A DNA stretch of 64,000 nucleotides from Brevundimonas naejangsanensis DSM 23858. Its GTDB lineage: Bacteria > Pseudomonadota > Alphaproteobacteria > Caulobacterales > Caulobacteraceae. The notes beneath the pieces were generated by a model, which saw only the letters and a program-made list of their open reading frames with translations, was not told the origin of the DNA and searched no databases. Location of the stretch: NCBI RefSeq assembly GCF_000421705.1, contig NZ_ATXN01000002.1, forward strand, positions 310,001-374,000, read 5' to 3'. The position numbers and the translations under genes were made by a program. Shown one piece after another: positions 8,887-18,113 of this stretch. Within the stretch, counting starts at the first letter, position 1. Every line of letters starts with the position of its first letter.

Positions 8887-11037
8887 TCAGACGATCTTGC
8901 CGCTCGCCAGCACAGCCAACAGCAGAAGCGCGACGATGTTGGTGATCTTGATCATCGGGTTCACCGCCGGGCCGGAGGTGTCCTTATAGGGATCGCCCAC
9001 CGTGTCGCCGGTGACTGCGGCCTTGTGCGCTTCCGAGCCCTTCCCGTGGACCACGCCGTTCTTGTCGGTGAAGCCTTCCTCGATCACCTTCTTGGCGTTG
9101 TCCCAGGCGCCGCCGCCCGAGGTCATGGAGATGGCGACGAACAGGCCCGTCACGATCACCCCCATGAGCATCGCTCCCAGCGCGGCGAAGGCGTTGGCCT
9201 TGTCCGGCTGGATGAACAGGATGACCACGAACAGGACGATCGGCGACAGCACCGGCAGCAGCGACGGCACGATCATCTCGCGGATAGCCGCGCTGGTCAG
9301 GATGTCGACCGCCCGGCCGTATTCCGGCTTGGTCTCGAACGTCATGATGCCGGGGTTCTCGCGGAACTGACGCCGGACCTCGGCCACCACGGCCTCGGCG
9401 GCGCGCCCCACAGCCGTCATCGCCAGCCCTCCAAACAGGAAGGGCAACAGCCCCCCGAACAGCAGGCCGACCACGACATAGGGGTTGGACAGGTCGAACG
9501 CGACCGCGCCCAGACCGTAGAAGAAGCTGCCCGGCGCCGCCTCGGCTGCGAAGAACTTGAGGTCCTCCACATAGGCGGCGAACAGGACCAACGCCCCCAG
9601 ACCCGCAGACCCGATGGCGTAGCCCTTGGTCACGGCCTTGGTGGTGTTGCCCACGGCGTCCAGAGCGTCGGTCGAGACGCGGACTTCCGGCGGCAGGCCG
9701 GCCATCTCAGCGATGCCGCCCGCATTGTCCGTAACCGGGCCGAAAGCGTCCAGCGCAACGATCATCCCCGCCACGCCCAGCATGGTTGTGGTGGCGATGG
9801 CGATGCCGAACAGGCCCGCCAACTGGAAGGCCGCGACAATGCCGACGATGATGGTCAGGGCTGGCAACGCGGTAGATTCCAGCGACATGGCCAGGCCCTG
9901 GATCACGTTGGTGCCGTGCCCCGAGACCGAGGCGTTGGCCACCGACTTCACCGGACGGAAGCCCGTGCCGGTATAGTATTCGGTGATCACCACGATGGCC
10001 GCAGTGACCAGCAGGCCGACGACGCCCGCCCAGAACAGATTCATCGGCTGGATCAGCAGGCCTCCTGAGGTTTCGACCGCCCCCGGCAGAAGCTGGTTGA
10101 TCACCCACCAGACCGCGCCCAACGACAGGACGCCTGTGACGATCAGCCCCTGATACAGGGCCCCCATGATGTTGCCGCTCTTGCCCAGACGGACGAAGAA
10201 GGTGCCGATGATCGAGGTCACGATGCAGACGCCGCAGATCGCCAGCGGCAACAGCATCAGCACGTCGACATAGGGCTGGTTGCGGAAAAAGATGGCCGCC
10301 AGCACCATAGTCGCCACCGTGGTGACGGCATAGGTCTCGAACAGGTCGGCGGCCATGCCGGCGCAGTCGCCGACGTTGTCGCCCACATTGTCCGCGATGG
10401 TGGCGGCGTTGCGGGGGTCGTCCTCAGGGATGCCGGCCTCGACCTTGCCCACCATATCGCCGCCGACGTCAGCCCCCTTAGTGAAGATGCCCCCGCCCAG
10501 TCGCGCGAAGATGGAGATCAGAGAGGCGCCGAAGCCCAGAGCCACCAGTCCGTCGATGACCTCACGGCTGGTCGAGGCGTGGCCCAGCCCCTGCGTCATG
10601 AAGGCGTAGTAGCCGGACACGCCCAGAAGCGCGCCGCCCGCCACGAACATGCCGGTGATGGCGCCCGAGCGAAAGGCCAGGTCCAGCCCCTTGGACAGGC
10701 TCTGCGACGCCGCCTGGGCCGTGCGGACGTTGGCGCGCACGGAGATGAGCATCCCCGCATAGCCCGCCGCGCCCGACAGGACCGCGCCGATCAGGAAGCC
10801 GAGCGCCGCCCAGATTCCGATAAGAAAAAAGGCCGCGACCAAGATCACGACCCCTACAATGCCAATCGTTGTGTACTGACGCTTCAGATAGGCGGATGCC
10901 CCTTCCTGGATCGCCGCGGCGATCTCACGCATCCGTTCATTACCACTGTCGGCCTTCATCAAGGCGGCGGTCTGGACGGCGCCGTAAAGCACCCCCAAAG
11001 CGCCGGCCGCAATGACCAGCCAAAGATATGACGTCAT
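8887..11037 (-). CDS. hppA: Membrane-bound proton-translocating pyrophosphatase, K+-independent type
   Basis: Hydrolyses pyrophosphate and pumps H+ across the inner membrane. It has 716 residues with about 16 membrane helices. The substrate motif appears as [20 protein letters not shown], followed by [20 protein letters not shown], and a second acidic cluster [13 protein letters not shown] is present. The sequence [10 protein letters not shown] carries Lys and Thr at the two positions that distinguish K+-independent pumps from K+-dependent ones (Ala and Gly there). This is a family rule applied by eye. The C-terminus keeps [20 protein letters not shown]. It is a single gene with its own terminator. 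Confidence 0.97.
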   Translation of the reverse strand: MTSYLWLVIAAGALGVLYGAVQTAALMKADSGNERMREIAAAIQEGASAYLKRQYTTIGIVGVVILVAAFFLIGIWAALGFLIGAVLSGAAGYAGMLISVRANVRTAQAASQSLSKGLDLAFRSGAITGMFVAGGALLGVSGYYAFMTQGLGHASTSREVIDGLVALGFGASLISIFARLGGGIFTKGADVGGDMVGKVEAGIPEDDPRNAATIADNVGDNVGDCAGMAADLFETYAVTTVATMVLAAIFFRNQPYVDVLMLLPLAICGVCIVTSIIGTFFVRLGKSGNIMGALYQGLIVTGVLSLGAVWWVINQLLPGAVETSGGLLIQPMNLFWAGVVGLLVTAAIVVITEYYTGTGFRPVKSVANASVSGHGTNVIQGLAMSLESTALPALTIIVGIVAAFQLAGLFGIAIATTTMLGVAGMIVALDAFGPVTDNAGGIAEMAGLPPEVRVSTDALDAVGNTTKAVTKGYAIGSAGLGALVLFAAYVEDLKFFAAEAAPGSFFYGLGAVAFDLSNPYVVVGLLFGGLLPFLFGGLAMTAVGRAAEAVVAEVRRQFRENPGIMTFETKPEYGRAVDILTSAAIREMIVPSLLPVLSPIVLFVVILFIQPDKANAFAALGAMLMGVIVTGLFVAISMTSGGGAWDNAKKVIEEGFTDKNGVVHGKGSEAHKAAVTGDTVGDPYKDTSGPAVNPMIKITNIVALLLLAVLASGKIV

Positions 11038-11220
11038 GGCGTTTCCAAGCCTTATGCAACTAGACGCGCGGTTCCATGGGCTGCGCTACGGGCGTTGTCG
11101 CCTCTCGGCCGCCTTCCGGTCCCCCCGTGCGCTTACGGACGCAAATTCACGCCCCTCGGGAATTGCGGCTAAATCGTGCCAAAAGCAGAGGCGTGGCGCA
11201 ACAGCGCTCTTTTAGGGCGT

Positions 11221-11643
11221 TCAGAGAGGGCGAACGGTCGTGCGGCGGCGCGCGGCCTGGCTGACGACCTCGACGCGGGTGATCGCGCCTTTGCCGATCA
11301 GGCTGTCAGCCGAGCGGATCAGGATGGCGCTCAGCGCTGCCGCGTCCAACTGATTCCAGTCGTCTGCGAGGACGAAGGGGGTCCGGTGCCCGGCGCGGAC
11401 AAGGGCGTCGCGCAGGTAGGGCTCCTTGGCCCTTACCGCGTCCAAGGTTTGGCCTTCACCCAGATGCAGTCTCAGTTCTGCAAAGACGTAGTTGCGGACG
11501 CGGCCGCCCACGATGATCGGCAGGCCCACGCCGGTCAGATTGAAGCTCGCGGGCTGGGCGGGCGTTTCTGCTGAAGGCGAGGCGAGCGCTCGTCCCGACA
11601 GGGCGGCGCCAGCGAGGGCGAGGATCAGGGCGCGGCGGTTCAT
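11221..11643 (-). CDS. Putative exported protein of unknown function
   Basis: A 140-residue protein. The N-terminus MNRRALILALAGAALSGRAL followed by A-SPSAE is a signal peptide with a twin-arginine-like start but no full Tat consensus. The mature part (LTGVGLPIIVGGRVRNYVFA, ELRLHLGEGQTLDAVRAKEP, YLRDALVRAGHR) loosely resembles the periplasmic domain of FliL-like proteins, but I cannot place it firmly. It starts 40 nt after the stop of thiL and may be the last gene of the rib-nusB-thiL run. Confidence 0.7.
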   Translation of the reverse strand: MNRRALILALAGAALSGRALASPSAETPAQPASFNLTGVGLPIIVGGRVRNYVFAELRLHLGEGQTLDAVRAKEPYLRDALVRAGHRTPFVLADDWNQLDAAALSAILIRSADSLIGKGAITRVEVVSQAARRRTTVRPL

Positions 11644-11683
11644 GAACTCAGTCTGGCCCTGCCCGGTTAGGATTCCGTTGCGC

Positions 11684-12673
11684 TCAGCCGTGGGTCCAGC
11701 CGGTGCGGGTCGGGGTGATGGCCTGGCCCAGATAGCGCGGGGACAGCCCCCTGCCCTCGGTTACGCGGCCGACGCAGGTCAGGCGCAGGTGGCGGCGTTC
11801 GGCTTCGCGGCGCAGGGCGTTCTCGGCGCCCGCCGGGATGGTCAGCAGGATCTCGTAATCGTCGCCGCCGCTGGCCAGCAGCTCCAGCGCCGCCTGCGGG
11901 TCGACGCGGCCTTCGAACCAGGCCTGGGCCGCCGCCGACATCGGCAGGACCTCCAGATCGATCTCAAGACAGACGCCGCTGGCCTCGGCGATGTGGGCGG
12001 CGTCGGCCAGAAGGCCGTCGGAGACGTCGGCGCTGGCCGTCGCGAGGCCCAGAACGACGGGCGCGAACTCCACGCGCGGCATGGGGGTGCGATAGGCGGC
12101 CTCCAGCGCGTCCATGCGCTCAGGCTCCAGCGTCAGGGTCGCCTGGGCGGCCTGAAGGCCCAGCCAGCCGTCGCCGATCGTGCCGGTGACGAAGACCAGA
12201 TCGCCGGGCCGCGCCCCGGCCCGGCTGACCGCCGCACCTGATGGCGCCCAACCCATCATCGTCGCCGAGAAACTGGCCGGTCCTGGCGTCTTCACCGTGT
12301 CGCCGCCCAGCAGGGAAATGTCGAAAATGGCCTGATCGCGCCGCAGCCCGGCGACGAAGGCCTCGCGCTCGGGCCAGCCGCAGCGTTCGGACCAGCAGCA
12401 GGCCAGCAGATAGCCGAACGGCTCGGCGCCCTTGGCGGCCAGATCGGACAGGTTCACGCGCAGCAGCTTCTGCGCCACCGTGTCCAACGGATCGTCGGGC
12501 AGGAAGTGGACGCCTTCGATGATGGCGTCCTTGGTCAGGATCAGGTCGTGTCCCGGACGCGAGGGCAGCGCGGCCACGTCGTCGGCCAGCCCCCTCGCCC
12601 ATTCCGGGTGAGCCAGCGGCTTCAGCAGCCGCTGGATGGTCTCGAATTCACCCGCGACGTCAATCGCGGGCAT
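11684..12673 (-). CDS. thiL: Thiamine-monophosphate kinase
   Basis: Phosphorylates thiamine monophosphate to the coenzyme thiamine diphosphate, using ATP. The length of 329 residues matches the family. It begins [20 protein letters not shown] and shows [18 protein letters not shown] (metal-binding Asp), [20 protein letters not shown], and [20 protein letters not shown]. The C-terminal half contains [20 protein letters not shown] and [17 protein letters not shown]. Its ATG lies 14 nt inside the end of nusB, implying coupled translation. The nusB-thiL order is common in proteobacteria. Confidence 0.96.
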   Translation of the reverse strand: MPAIDVAGEFETIQRLLKPLAHPEWARGLADDVAALPSRPGHDLILTKDAIIEGVHFLPDDPLDTVAQKLLRVNLSDLAAKGAEPFGYLLACCWSERCGWPEREAFVAGLRRDQAIFDISLLGGDTVKTPGPASFSATMMGWAPSGAAVSRAGARPGDLVFVTGTIGDGWLGLQAAQATLTLEPERMDALEAAYRTPMPRVEFAPVVLGLATASADVSDGLLADAAHIAEASGVCLEIDLEVLPMSAAAQAWFEGRVDPQAALELLASGGDDYEILLTIPAGAENALRREAERRHLRLTCVGRVTEGRGLSPRYLGQAITPTRTGWTHG

Positions 12674-13196
12674 CGCGCGCCACGCCGTCCAGCGCCGCGT
12701 TCACGAACTTCGCCTCCGCATCGTCGAAGAAGGCCTTGGCCAGTTCGACGTATTCGTCGATCACGATCTCACGCGGGACGTCCGGCTTGTGCTTCAACTC
12801 CCACGCGCCGCAGCGCAGCAGGGCGCGCAGGGTGGCGTCCAGACGCTCCATACGCCAGTTGGAGGCCAGACGCGCCTTGATCGCTTCGTCAATGCCGCGC
12901 TGATCCTCGACCACGCCGTGGACGATGTCGGCGAACCAGTCCTCGTCCGCCTCAGCCAGAGGCGCGCCGTCGATGTCGGCGTCGAATCGGTGATTGCGGA
13001 ACTCGCGCACGACGCTGTCGACGCCCTCCCCCGCCAGCTCCATCTGATACAGGGCCTGAACGGCGGCCAGACGGGCGACCGTGCGGGCGCGGCGCTGGCG
13101 GCTGGTCAGTTGCGGCTCGGCGCGGGCTTTTTCAGCCTCGGCCAGTTGAGCCATGACTTCGGCGACGGTCGCCGGGGCGCTGGTCGGTTCGGTCAC
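12660..13196 (-). CDS. nusB: Transcription antitermination factor NusB
   Basis: RNA-binding antitermination factor that works with NusE (S10) on boxA of rRNA operons. It has 178 residues, longer than E. coli NusB because of an N-terminal extension (about 35 residues, including [17 protein letters not shown]). Core features are [20 protein letters not shown], then [20 protein letters not shown] and [20 protein letters not shown] followed by [17 protein letters not shown]. The GTG start overlaps the ribH stop by 4 nt. The placement after ribH and before thiL is the usual one. Confidence 0.95.
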   Translation of the reverse strand: MTEPTSAPATVAEVMAQLAEAEKARAEPQLTSRQRRARTVARLAAVQALYQMELAGEGVDSVVREFRNHRFDADIDGAPLAEADEDWFADIVHGVVEDQRGIDEAIKARLASNWRMERLDATLRALLRCGAWELKHKPDVPREIVIDEYVELAKAFFDDAEAKFVNAALDGVARDARD

Positions 13197-13654
13197 GAGG
13201 CCAGCCCCCCGCGCAGGCGCTTGCGGATGGCGATCAGGTCCAGGCAGGCGCGAGCCGCGAAGCCGCCCTTGTCGCCCTCACTGAGGCGGGCGCGGGTCCA
13301 GGCCTGCTCCTCGTCCTCGGTCGTCAGGATGCCGTTGCCGATGGCCAGCCCCTTGAGGCCCAGATTGCGGATACCGGCGGCCGACTGATCCGAAACGATC
13401 TCGAAGTGATAGGTCTCGCCGCGAATGATGCAGCCCAGGGCGACATAGCCGTCATAGCGCGGCGCCGTCGGATAGCGGCCGGCCTCTTCGGCCATGGCGA
13501 TCACGGTGGGAACTTCCAGCGCGCCGGGCACGGTCACGACGTCGTATTGAACGCCTTGCGCGCGCAGGGCGTCCTTCGCCCCTTCCAGAAGGGCGTCGGC
13601 CAGTTCGTCGTAGAAGCGCGCCTCAACGATGAGGACGCGAGTGGGGTCGTTCAA
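13193..13654 (-). CDS. ribH: 6,7-dimethyl-8-ribityllumazine synthase
   Basis: Condenses the pyrimidinedione with 3,4-dihydroxy-2-butanone 4-phosphate, the penultimate riboflavin step. From the TTG at 13654 it has 153 residues, the usual length. This start overlaps the upstream stop as TTGA, with GGAG about 10 nt before it. A longer frame starting at 13684 would lie inside the preceding gene. Motifs are [56 protein letters not shown], and [20 protein letters not shown]. It forms part of the rib-nusB-thiL unit. Confidence 0.95.
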   Translation of the reverse strand: MNDPTRVLIVEARFYDELADALLEGAKDALRAQGVQYDVVTVPGALEVPTVIAMAEEAGRYPTAPRYDGYVALGCIIRGETYHFEIVSDQSAAGIRNLGLKGLAIGNGILTTEDEEQAWTRARLSEGDKGGFAARACLDLIAIRKRLRGGLAS

Positions 13655-14787
13655 GATTGGTCTTCTCCGTCCATGTCGCGCCAACCGACGATGCGCAGGC
13701 CATAGCCCTCAAGCGCCGTCGGATTGGGCCGCGTCGAACTCATCACGATCATATCCTTGACGCCGAGGTCGAGCAGAATCTGCGCCCCGACGCCATAGGC
13801 TTTCAGCGAGCGATCCGCCGCCGCGGGCTTGGGCACGCCGCCCAGCCGTTCGGCGAGACCATGCAGGTCCGGATCGCGAAGGAAGACGACGACGCCCGGC
13901 CCATTCTGAGCCGCAAGCGCCTGCATCGCCTTCGGAATATAGTCCTGGCGAGCCTCGACGTGGCCCAGCAGGTCGGCGGCGAAGTCAACCTGGTGCATCC
14001 GCACGACGGTCGGCTTGGCGGGGTCGATATCGCCGCGCACCAGGGCGACGTGCTCGGCACCTTCGATGGTGTTGCGGTAGAGGATCAGCTTGAACTCGCC
14101 GCCGTGAACGCTCTGGAAGGGCGTCTCCATCACGCGCTCGACAAAGCGCTCGGTGCGGCGGCGATAGGCGATCAGGTCGGCGATGGTGCCGATCTTCAGC
14201 CCGTGCAACTGGGCGAAGGCGATCAGGTCGGGCATCCGCGCCATCTCGCCGTCGTCCTTGATGATCTCGCAGATCACCCCGGCGGGAATCAGGCCGGCCA
14301 TACGGCTGATGTCCACGGCCGCCTCGGTGTGGCCGGTGCGGACCAGGACGCCGCCGTCGCGCGCGACCAGCGGGAAGATATGGCCCGGCGAGACGATGTC
14401 GTCGGCGGTGCGCGAAGGGTCGGCGGCCACCTGAACCGTATGGGCGCGGTCAGCGGCCGAAATGCCGGTCGTGACGCCTTCCTTGGCTTCGATCGAGATG
14501 GTGAAGGCCGTTCCCATGCTCTCGCGGTTCTCGGCGGCCATCGGCGGCAGGCGCAACTGCTTGGCGCGCTCGGCCGTCATGGCAAGGCAGACTAGGCCGC
14601 GCGCATAGCGGATCATGAAGTTGATCTGGTCCGGCGTGGCGAACTGGGCCGGAATGACGATGTCGCCCTCGTTCTCGCGGTCCTCGGCATCCACCAGGAT
14701 GTAGGGGCGGCCGTTGCGGGCGTCCTCGATAATGTCCTCGATCGAGCTGATCGGGCTGTCGGTATTGTAGACGGCCAGTTTCATCAT
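13651..14787 (-). CDS. ribB: 3,4-dihydroxy-2-butanone 4-phosphate synthase fused to a degenerate GTP cyclohydrolase II-like domain (RibBX type)
   Basis: A 378-residue two-domain protein. Residues about 1-210 are a complete DHBP synthase: [52 protein letters not shown] and PAGVICEI, so it should convert ribulose 5-phosphate to the four-carbon riboflavin precursor. The C-terminal part resembles GTP cyclohydrolase II but lacks the zinc cysteine cluster (C-x-S-E-x-LTGDxFGS-x-RCDC). The equivalent stretch reads [20 protein letters not shown]. It should therefore not be called bifunctional RibBA from sequence. The ATG at 14787 overlaps the ribE stop (ATGA) and follows GGAG; a longer frame to 14886 lies inside ribE. 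Confidence 0.92.
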   Translation of the reverse strand: MMKLAVYNTDSPISSIEDIIEDARNGRPYILVDAEDRENEGDIVIPAQFATPDQINFMIRYARGLVCLAMTAERAKQLRLPPMAAENRESMGTAFTISIEAKEGVTTGISAADRAHTVQVAADPSRTADDIVSPGHIFPLVARDGGVLVRTGHTEAAVDISRMAGLIPAGVICEIIKDDGEMARMPDLIAFAQLHGLKIGTIADLIAYRRRTERFVERVMETPFQSVHGGEFKLILYRNTIEGAEHVALVRGDIDPAKPTVVRMHQVDFAADLLGHVEARQDYIPKAMQALAAQNGPGVVVFLRDPDLHGLAERLGGVPKPAAADRSLKAYGVGAQILLDLGVKDMIVMSSTRPNPTALEGYGLRIVGWRDMDGEDQS

Positions 14788-15374
14788 GCGGTCTCCTGCC
14801 ACCGCGCGAGGTAACGCGCCAGCATGTCGATCTCCAGATTGACCTTTTCGCCGACCTTCAGGCCGCCGAGGGTGGTCGCATCCCACGTGTGCGGGATAAT
14901 ATTCACGTCGAAGCGGCGCTCATGCACCCCATTCACCGTCAGGGAAACCCCATCGACCGTGATTGAGCCCTTTGGAGCGATGAATCTGTGCAGGGGCGCG
15001 GGCGCCTCGATCACGATGCGGTGCGATCCGCCCTCGGGCGTGATGGAGATCACCTCGCCCAGACCGTCGACATGGCCCGAGACGATATGGCCGCCCAGTT
15101 CGTCGCCCAGCTTGGCGGCGCGCTCCAGATTGATGCGGCTGCCCTCGCTCCAGTCGCCCAGCTTGGTCTTGGACAGGGTCTCGCCAGAGACCTCGACGGC
15201 GAACCAACCCTCGCCCTTTTCCGTGACGGTCAGGCAGCAGCCCGCATGGCTGATGGAGGCGCCCAGGTCGATGCCCGCCGTGTCCCACACGGTCTCGACC
15301 TCATAGCGACGGTCGCGGTTGGTTTCACGGACGCTGCGGACGCGGCCGATGTCGGTGACGATGCCGGTGAACAT
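14784..15374 (-). CDS. ribE: Riboflavin synthase alpha subunit
   Basis: Dismutates two 6,7-dimethyl-8-ribityllumazine molecules to riboflavin. It has 196 residues in two similar lumazine-binding barrels: MFTGIVTDIGRVRSV, then ISHAGCCLTVTEKGEGWFAV, and HIVSGHVDGLGEVISITPEG, then SITVDGVSLTVNGVHERRFD. The ATG is preceded by CCGGAG. Its upstream region holds a 38-nt block with three 9-bp repeats that is nearly identical to one in front of glutathione reductase. It is followed with a 4-nt overlap by the RibB fusion. No FMN riboswitch is visible. Confidence 0.96.
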   Translation of the reverse strand: MFTGIVTDIGRVRSVRETNRDRRYEVETVWDTAGIDLGASISHAGCCLTVTEKGEGWFAVEVSGETLSKTKLGDWSEGSRINLERAAKLGDELGGHIVSGHVDGLGEVISITPEGGSHRIVIEAPAPLHRFIAPKGSITVDGVSLTVNGVHERRFDVNIIPHTWDATTLGGLKVGEKVNLEIDMLARYLARWQETA

Positions 15375-15437
15375 GAAAGCTCCGGTCCCTCCGGACCCAA
15401 AAAAACAGAGTCTAACTAGTCTAATTCGTCTGAAATC
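15375..15437 (-). promoter_or_regulatory. ribE leader containing a three-unit 9-bp repeat block, shared with gor
   Basis: The 38 nt at 15400-15437 read on the minus strand as TTTCAGACG, AATTAGACT, AGTTAGACT, CTG and a run of Ts. The block matches 33 of 38 positions of the block upstream of gor (22756-22793). The distance to the start codon is 25 nt here and 26 nt at gor. A GACTC (GANTC-type methylation site) lies just before the T run. A shared promoter or operator is the simplest reading. Confidence 0.5.
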
Positions 15438-15452
15438 GCGCCTGGGGAGGCG

Positions 15453-16079
15453 TCAGGCGCGGGCGTAGCGTTCCCACAGATCGTCTCCGACAGGCTCGAC
15501 GCCCAGACGACGGAACTTGGGGGCGTCGGCCAGCTTTGCAAGCGCCAGGGAGGCGACGCAGGACCGCCCCTCCCCGCCCAGCAGGATCGGTGCGCGGAAC
15601 CACTCGATGGCGTCCACCGCCCCCGCCTGGATGAAGGAGGCGGCGACGCGGCCACCGCCCTCGATCAGGATGGAGCGGATATTGCGGGCGGCGAGCGCGT
15701 CGAGGACAGCGGGGATGGCTGGGCGGCGGTCGATGGCGGCGACGGTGACGACTTCGGCGTGGCCGATGGCGTGGCGCGCGGCGGTCGTGATGATCAGGGT
15801 GTTGCCGCTGGCGACCTTGGCCGTCGCAGGAGTCCGCAGACGACTGTCGAGGACGACACGAAGAGGATGCCCCCCGTCGTAGTCCTGGAGACGCACCGTC
15901 AGTTCCGGATCATCGGCCAGCACCGTCTCGACGCCGACCAGAATGGCGTCATGTGTCGCGCGCAGGCGGTGGCCCTGAAGGCGCGCTTCCGGGCCGGTGA
16001 TCCACTGGCTTTCGCCCGTGGCCGTGGCGATGCGACCGTCCAGCGACGTGGCCAGCTTCAGTGTGACGCGCGAGCGCAT
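15453..16079 (-). CDS. RibD reductase-domain protein (deaminase domain absent)
   Basis: A 208-residue protein equivalent to the C-terminal reductase half of RibD, which reduces the ribosylamino-pyrimidine intermediate of riboflavin synthesis with NADPH. It shows VTLKLATSLDGRIATATGES, QWITGPEARLQGHRLRATHD, AILVGVETVLADDPELTVR, and SILIEGGGRVAASFIQAG. The N-terminal zinc deaminase domain (HAE and PCxxxG-xTPPC-type motifs) is missing, and nothing upstream encodes it because nrdR overlaps by 1 nt. The deaminase is presumably a separate gene elsewhere. Position between nrdR and ribE supports a riboflavin role over a generic dihydrofolate-reductase-like function. Confidence 0.88.
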   Translation of the reverse strand: MRSRVTLKLATSLDGRIATATGESQWITGPEARLQGHRLRATHDAILVGVETVLADDPELTVRLQDYDGGHPLRVVLDSRLRTPATAKVASGNTLIITTAARHAIGHAEVVTVAAIDRRPAIPAVLDALAARNIRSILIEGGGRVAASFIQAGAVDAIEWFRAPILLGGEGRSCVASLALAKLADAPKFRRLGVEPVGDDLWERYARA

Positions 16080-16552
16080 CAGTCCTGGCCAGACTTGGTC
16101 TCGTCGAAACCCTCGTCTCCGAGGAATTTGGCGAAATCGCTGGTGTGGCGGAAGTCCTTGTAGACCGAGGCGTAACGGACGTAGGCGACCTCATCTACCG
16201 ACTTCAGCGCCTTCATGATGAAGTCGCCGACGATGCTGGACGGGATCTCCGTCTCGCCCAGACTTTCCAGCTGGCGCACGATGCGGCTGACCAGCAGCTC
16301 GACCTGATCGGGCTGCACCGGACGTTTGCGCAGAGCGATGCCCAGCGAGCGTTCCAGCTTGTCCCGATCGAAGGGGGTGCGGCGGCCGTTCCGTTTCAGG
16401 ATGACCAGTTCGCGCAGCTGCACCCGCTCGAAGGTGGTGAAGCGCCCATTGCACTGCGGGCACGACCGACGGCGCCGGATGGCCGCGCCGTCGTCAGACG
16501 GGCGGCTGTCCTTCACCTGGGTGTCGGCGTTTCCGCAGAAGGGGCACTTCAT
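16079..16552 (-). CDS. nrdR: Transcriptional repressor NrdR
   Basis: ATP/dATP-sensing repressor of ribonucleotide reductase genes. It has 157 residues. The N-terminal zinc ribbon is [20 protein letters not shown] with the second pair [20 protein letters not shown]. The ATP-cone domain follows from about residue 48 ([30 protein letters not shown]) to [20 protein letters not shown]. It lies between glyA and the rib genes, the order seen in other alphaproteobacteria, and its stop overlaps the next start (TGATG). Confidence 0.97.
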   Translation of the reverse strand: MKCPFCGNADTQVKDSRPSDDGAAIRRRRSCPQCNGRFTTFERVQLRELVILKRNGRRTPFDRDKLERSLGIALRKRPVQPDQVELLVSRIVRQLESLGETEIPSSIVGDFIMKALKSVDEVAYVRYASVYKDFRHTSDFAKFLGDEGFDETKSGQD

Positions 16553-16564
16553 CCGATGGACCTC

Positions 16565-17857
16565 TTAGCGATAGATCGGGAAGCGCGCGGTCAGTTCGCG
16601 CACCTGGGCGGCGACGCCCGCGACCACGGCCGGATCGGCTTCGTCGCCGCCGTTCATCGAGGAGACGACGTCGGCGATCCAGTGGCCGATCTGCTTGAAC
16701 TCTTCCTCGCCAAAGCCGCGCGTGGTGCCCACCGGGGTGCCCAGGCGAACGCCCGAGGTGACGGTGAAGGGGGCGGTGTCGAACGGCACGCCGTTCTTGT
16801 TGCAGGTCATCAGCGCCTTCTCGAGCTCATGCTCGGTGGCCTTGCCGGTCACGCCCTTGGGACGCAGGTCGACCAGCATCAGGTGGCTGTCCGTGCCGCC
16901 CGAGACAATGGCCAGGCCGCGTTCGACCAGGACGCCGGCCAGGGCCTGGGCGTTCTTGACGACCTGCTGGGCGTAGAGCTTGAACTCGGGCTTCAGCGCC
17001 TCGCCGAAGGCCACGGCCTTGGCGGCGATGACGTGCTCCAGCGGGCCGCCCTGCAGACCGGGGAAGACGGCCGAGTTGATCTTCTTGCCCAGATCCAGGT
17101 CGTTGGACAGGATCATGCCGCCGCGCGGGCCGCGCAGGGTCTTGTGGGTCGTGGTGGTGACGACGTGGGCGTGGGGCATCGGGTCGGGATAGGCCCCGCC
17201 CGCGATCAGGCCTGCATAGTGAGCCATGTCGACCATCAGATAGGCGCCGACCGAATCGGCGATCTCGCGGAAGCGCTTGAAGTCGATGTGGCGGCTGTAG
17301 GCCGAGGCCCCGGCCAGGATCAGCTTGGGCTTCTCCTTCTGGGCCATTTCGGCGACGTGATCATAATCAATGAGATGGTCGTCTTCGTTCACCTTATAGG
17401 TGACGGGACGGAACCACTTGCCCGACTGGTTGGCGGGCGAACCGTGGGTCAGGTGGCCGCCGCAGGCCAGGTCCATGCCCAGGAAGGTGTCGCCCGGCTG
17501 CAGCAGGGAGAAGAAGACGGCCTGGTTGGCTTGAGCGCCCGAGTGGGGCTGGACGTTCACATAGGCGGCGCCGAATAGTTCCTTGGCGCGCTCGCGGGCC
17601 AGGTCCTCGGTGACGTCGACGAACTCACAGCCGCCGTAATAGCGACGACCCGGATAGCCCTCGGCGTATTTGTTGGTCAGGACCGAGCCCTGCGCGTCCA
17701 GCACCGCCTGAGAGACAATGTTCTCGGAAGCGATCAGCTCGATCTGCTCCTTCTGGCGGCCAAGCTCGCCCTGGATGCCCTTGAAGATCGCCGGATCAGC
17801 ATCGGCGAGGCTCTTGGTGAAATAGGAATCGTGCGTGAAGGCGGTCACTGGAGGCAT
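16565..17857 (-). CDS. glyA: Serine hydroxymethyltransferase
   Basis: PLP enzyme interconverting serine plus tetrahydrofolate and glycine plus methylene-tetrahydrofolate; the main one-carbon source. It has 430 residues. Signatures include [69 protein letters not shown], and the PLP-lysine segment [15 protein letters not shown]. nrdR starts 12 nt after its stop, so glyA is the likely first gene of the glyA-nrdR-rib-nusB-thiL run. I see no glycine or folate riboswitch in the 70 nt upstream. Confidence 0.98.
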   Translation of the reverse strand: MPPVTAFTHDSYFTKSLADADPAIFKGIQGELGRQKEQIELIASENIVSQAVLDAQGSVLTNKYAEGYPGRRYYGGCEFVDVTEDLARERAKELFGAAYVNVQPHSGAQANQAVFFSLLQPGDTFLGMDLACGGHLTHGSPANQSGKWFRPVTYKVNEDDHLIDYDHVAEMAQKEKPKLILAGASAYSRHIDFKRFREIADSVGAYLMVDMAHYAGLIAGGAYPDPMPHAHVVTTTTHKTLRGPRGGMILSNDLDLGKKINSAVFPGLQGGPLEHVIAAKAVAFGEALKPEFKLYAQQVVKNAQALAGVLVERGLAIVSGGTDSHLMLVDLRPKGVTGKATEHELEKALMTCNKNGVPFDTAPFTVTSGVRLGTPVGTTRGFGEEEFKQIGHWIADVVSSMNGGDEADPAVVAGVAAQVRELTARFPIYR

Positions 17858-17927
17858 CCCGGAGGCTGAAGGCTGAAACGGCGCTCCCTTCTAGGCCGCG
17901 CCGCCGAACACCACAACATCTAGGGGG

Positions 17928-18113
17928 TCACCGCTGTGACAACGCTCGTTTCAGTTTGGCGATAGCCACCCGTTCGACCGCGCGCGGTTCAGCGGCCGGG
18001 CCCATCGCGGAGACCTCCACGCCCGTCGCCGTGTGGACGGCGGAGCATTTCACATAGGGGCCGTTGCGGACGAACTCGACGATGACTTCGCCGAGTTCAG
18101 CGTCGGTCCTCAT
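17928..18113 (-). CDS. Small conserved hypothetical protein downstream of hemA
   Basis: A 61-residue protein with a compact alpha/beta look ([46 protein letters not shown]). It resembles the small DUF6898-type proteins found after hemA in Caulobacterales, but I assign that family from memory. Its start overlaps the hemA stop by 4 nt, which supports real, coupled translation. Nothing in it suggests a catalytic function. Confidence 0.72.
   Translation of the reverse strand: MRTDAELGEVIVEFVRNGPYVKCSAVHTATGVEVSAMGPAAEPRAVERVAIAKLKRALSQR

Noticed and set aside
15375..17927. FMN riboswitch or glycine/folate riboswitch in the rib-glyA run
   Set aside because: I looked at the leaders of ribE and glyA and saw neither the conserved RFN-element blocks nor glycine aptamer features; spaces inside the cluster are too short.
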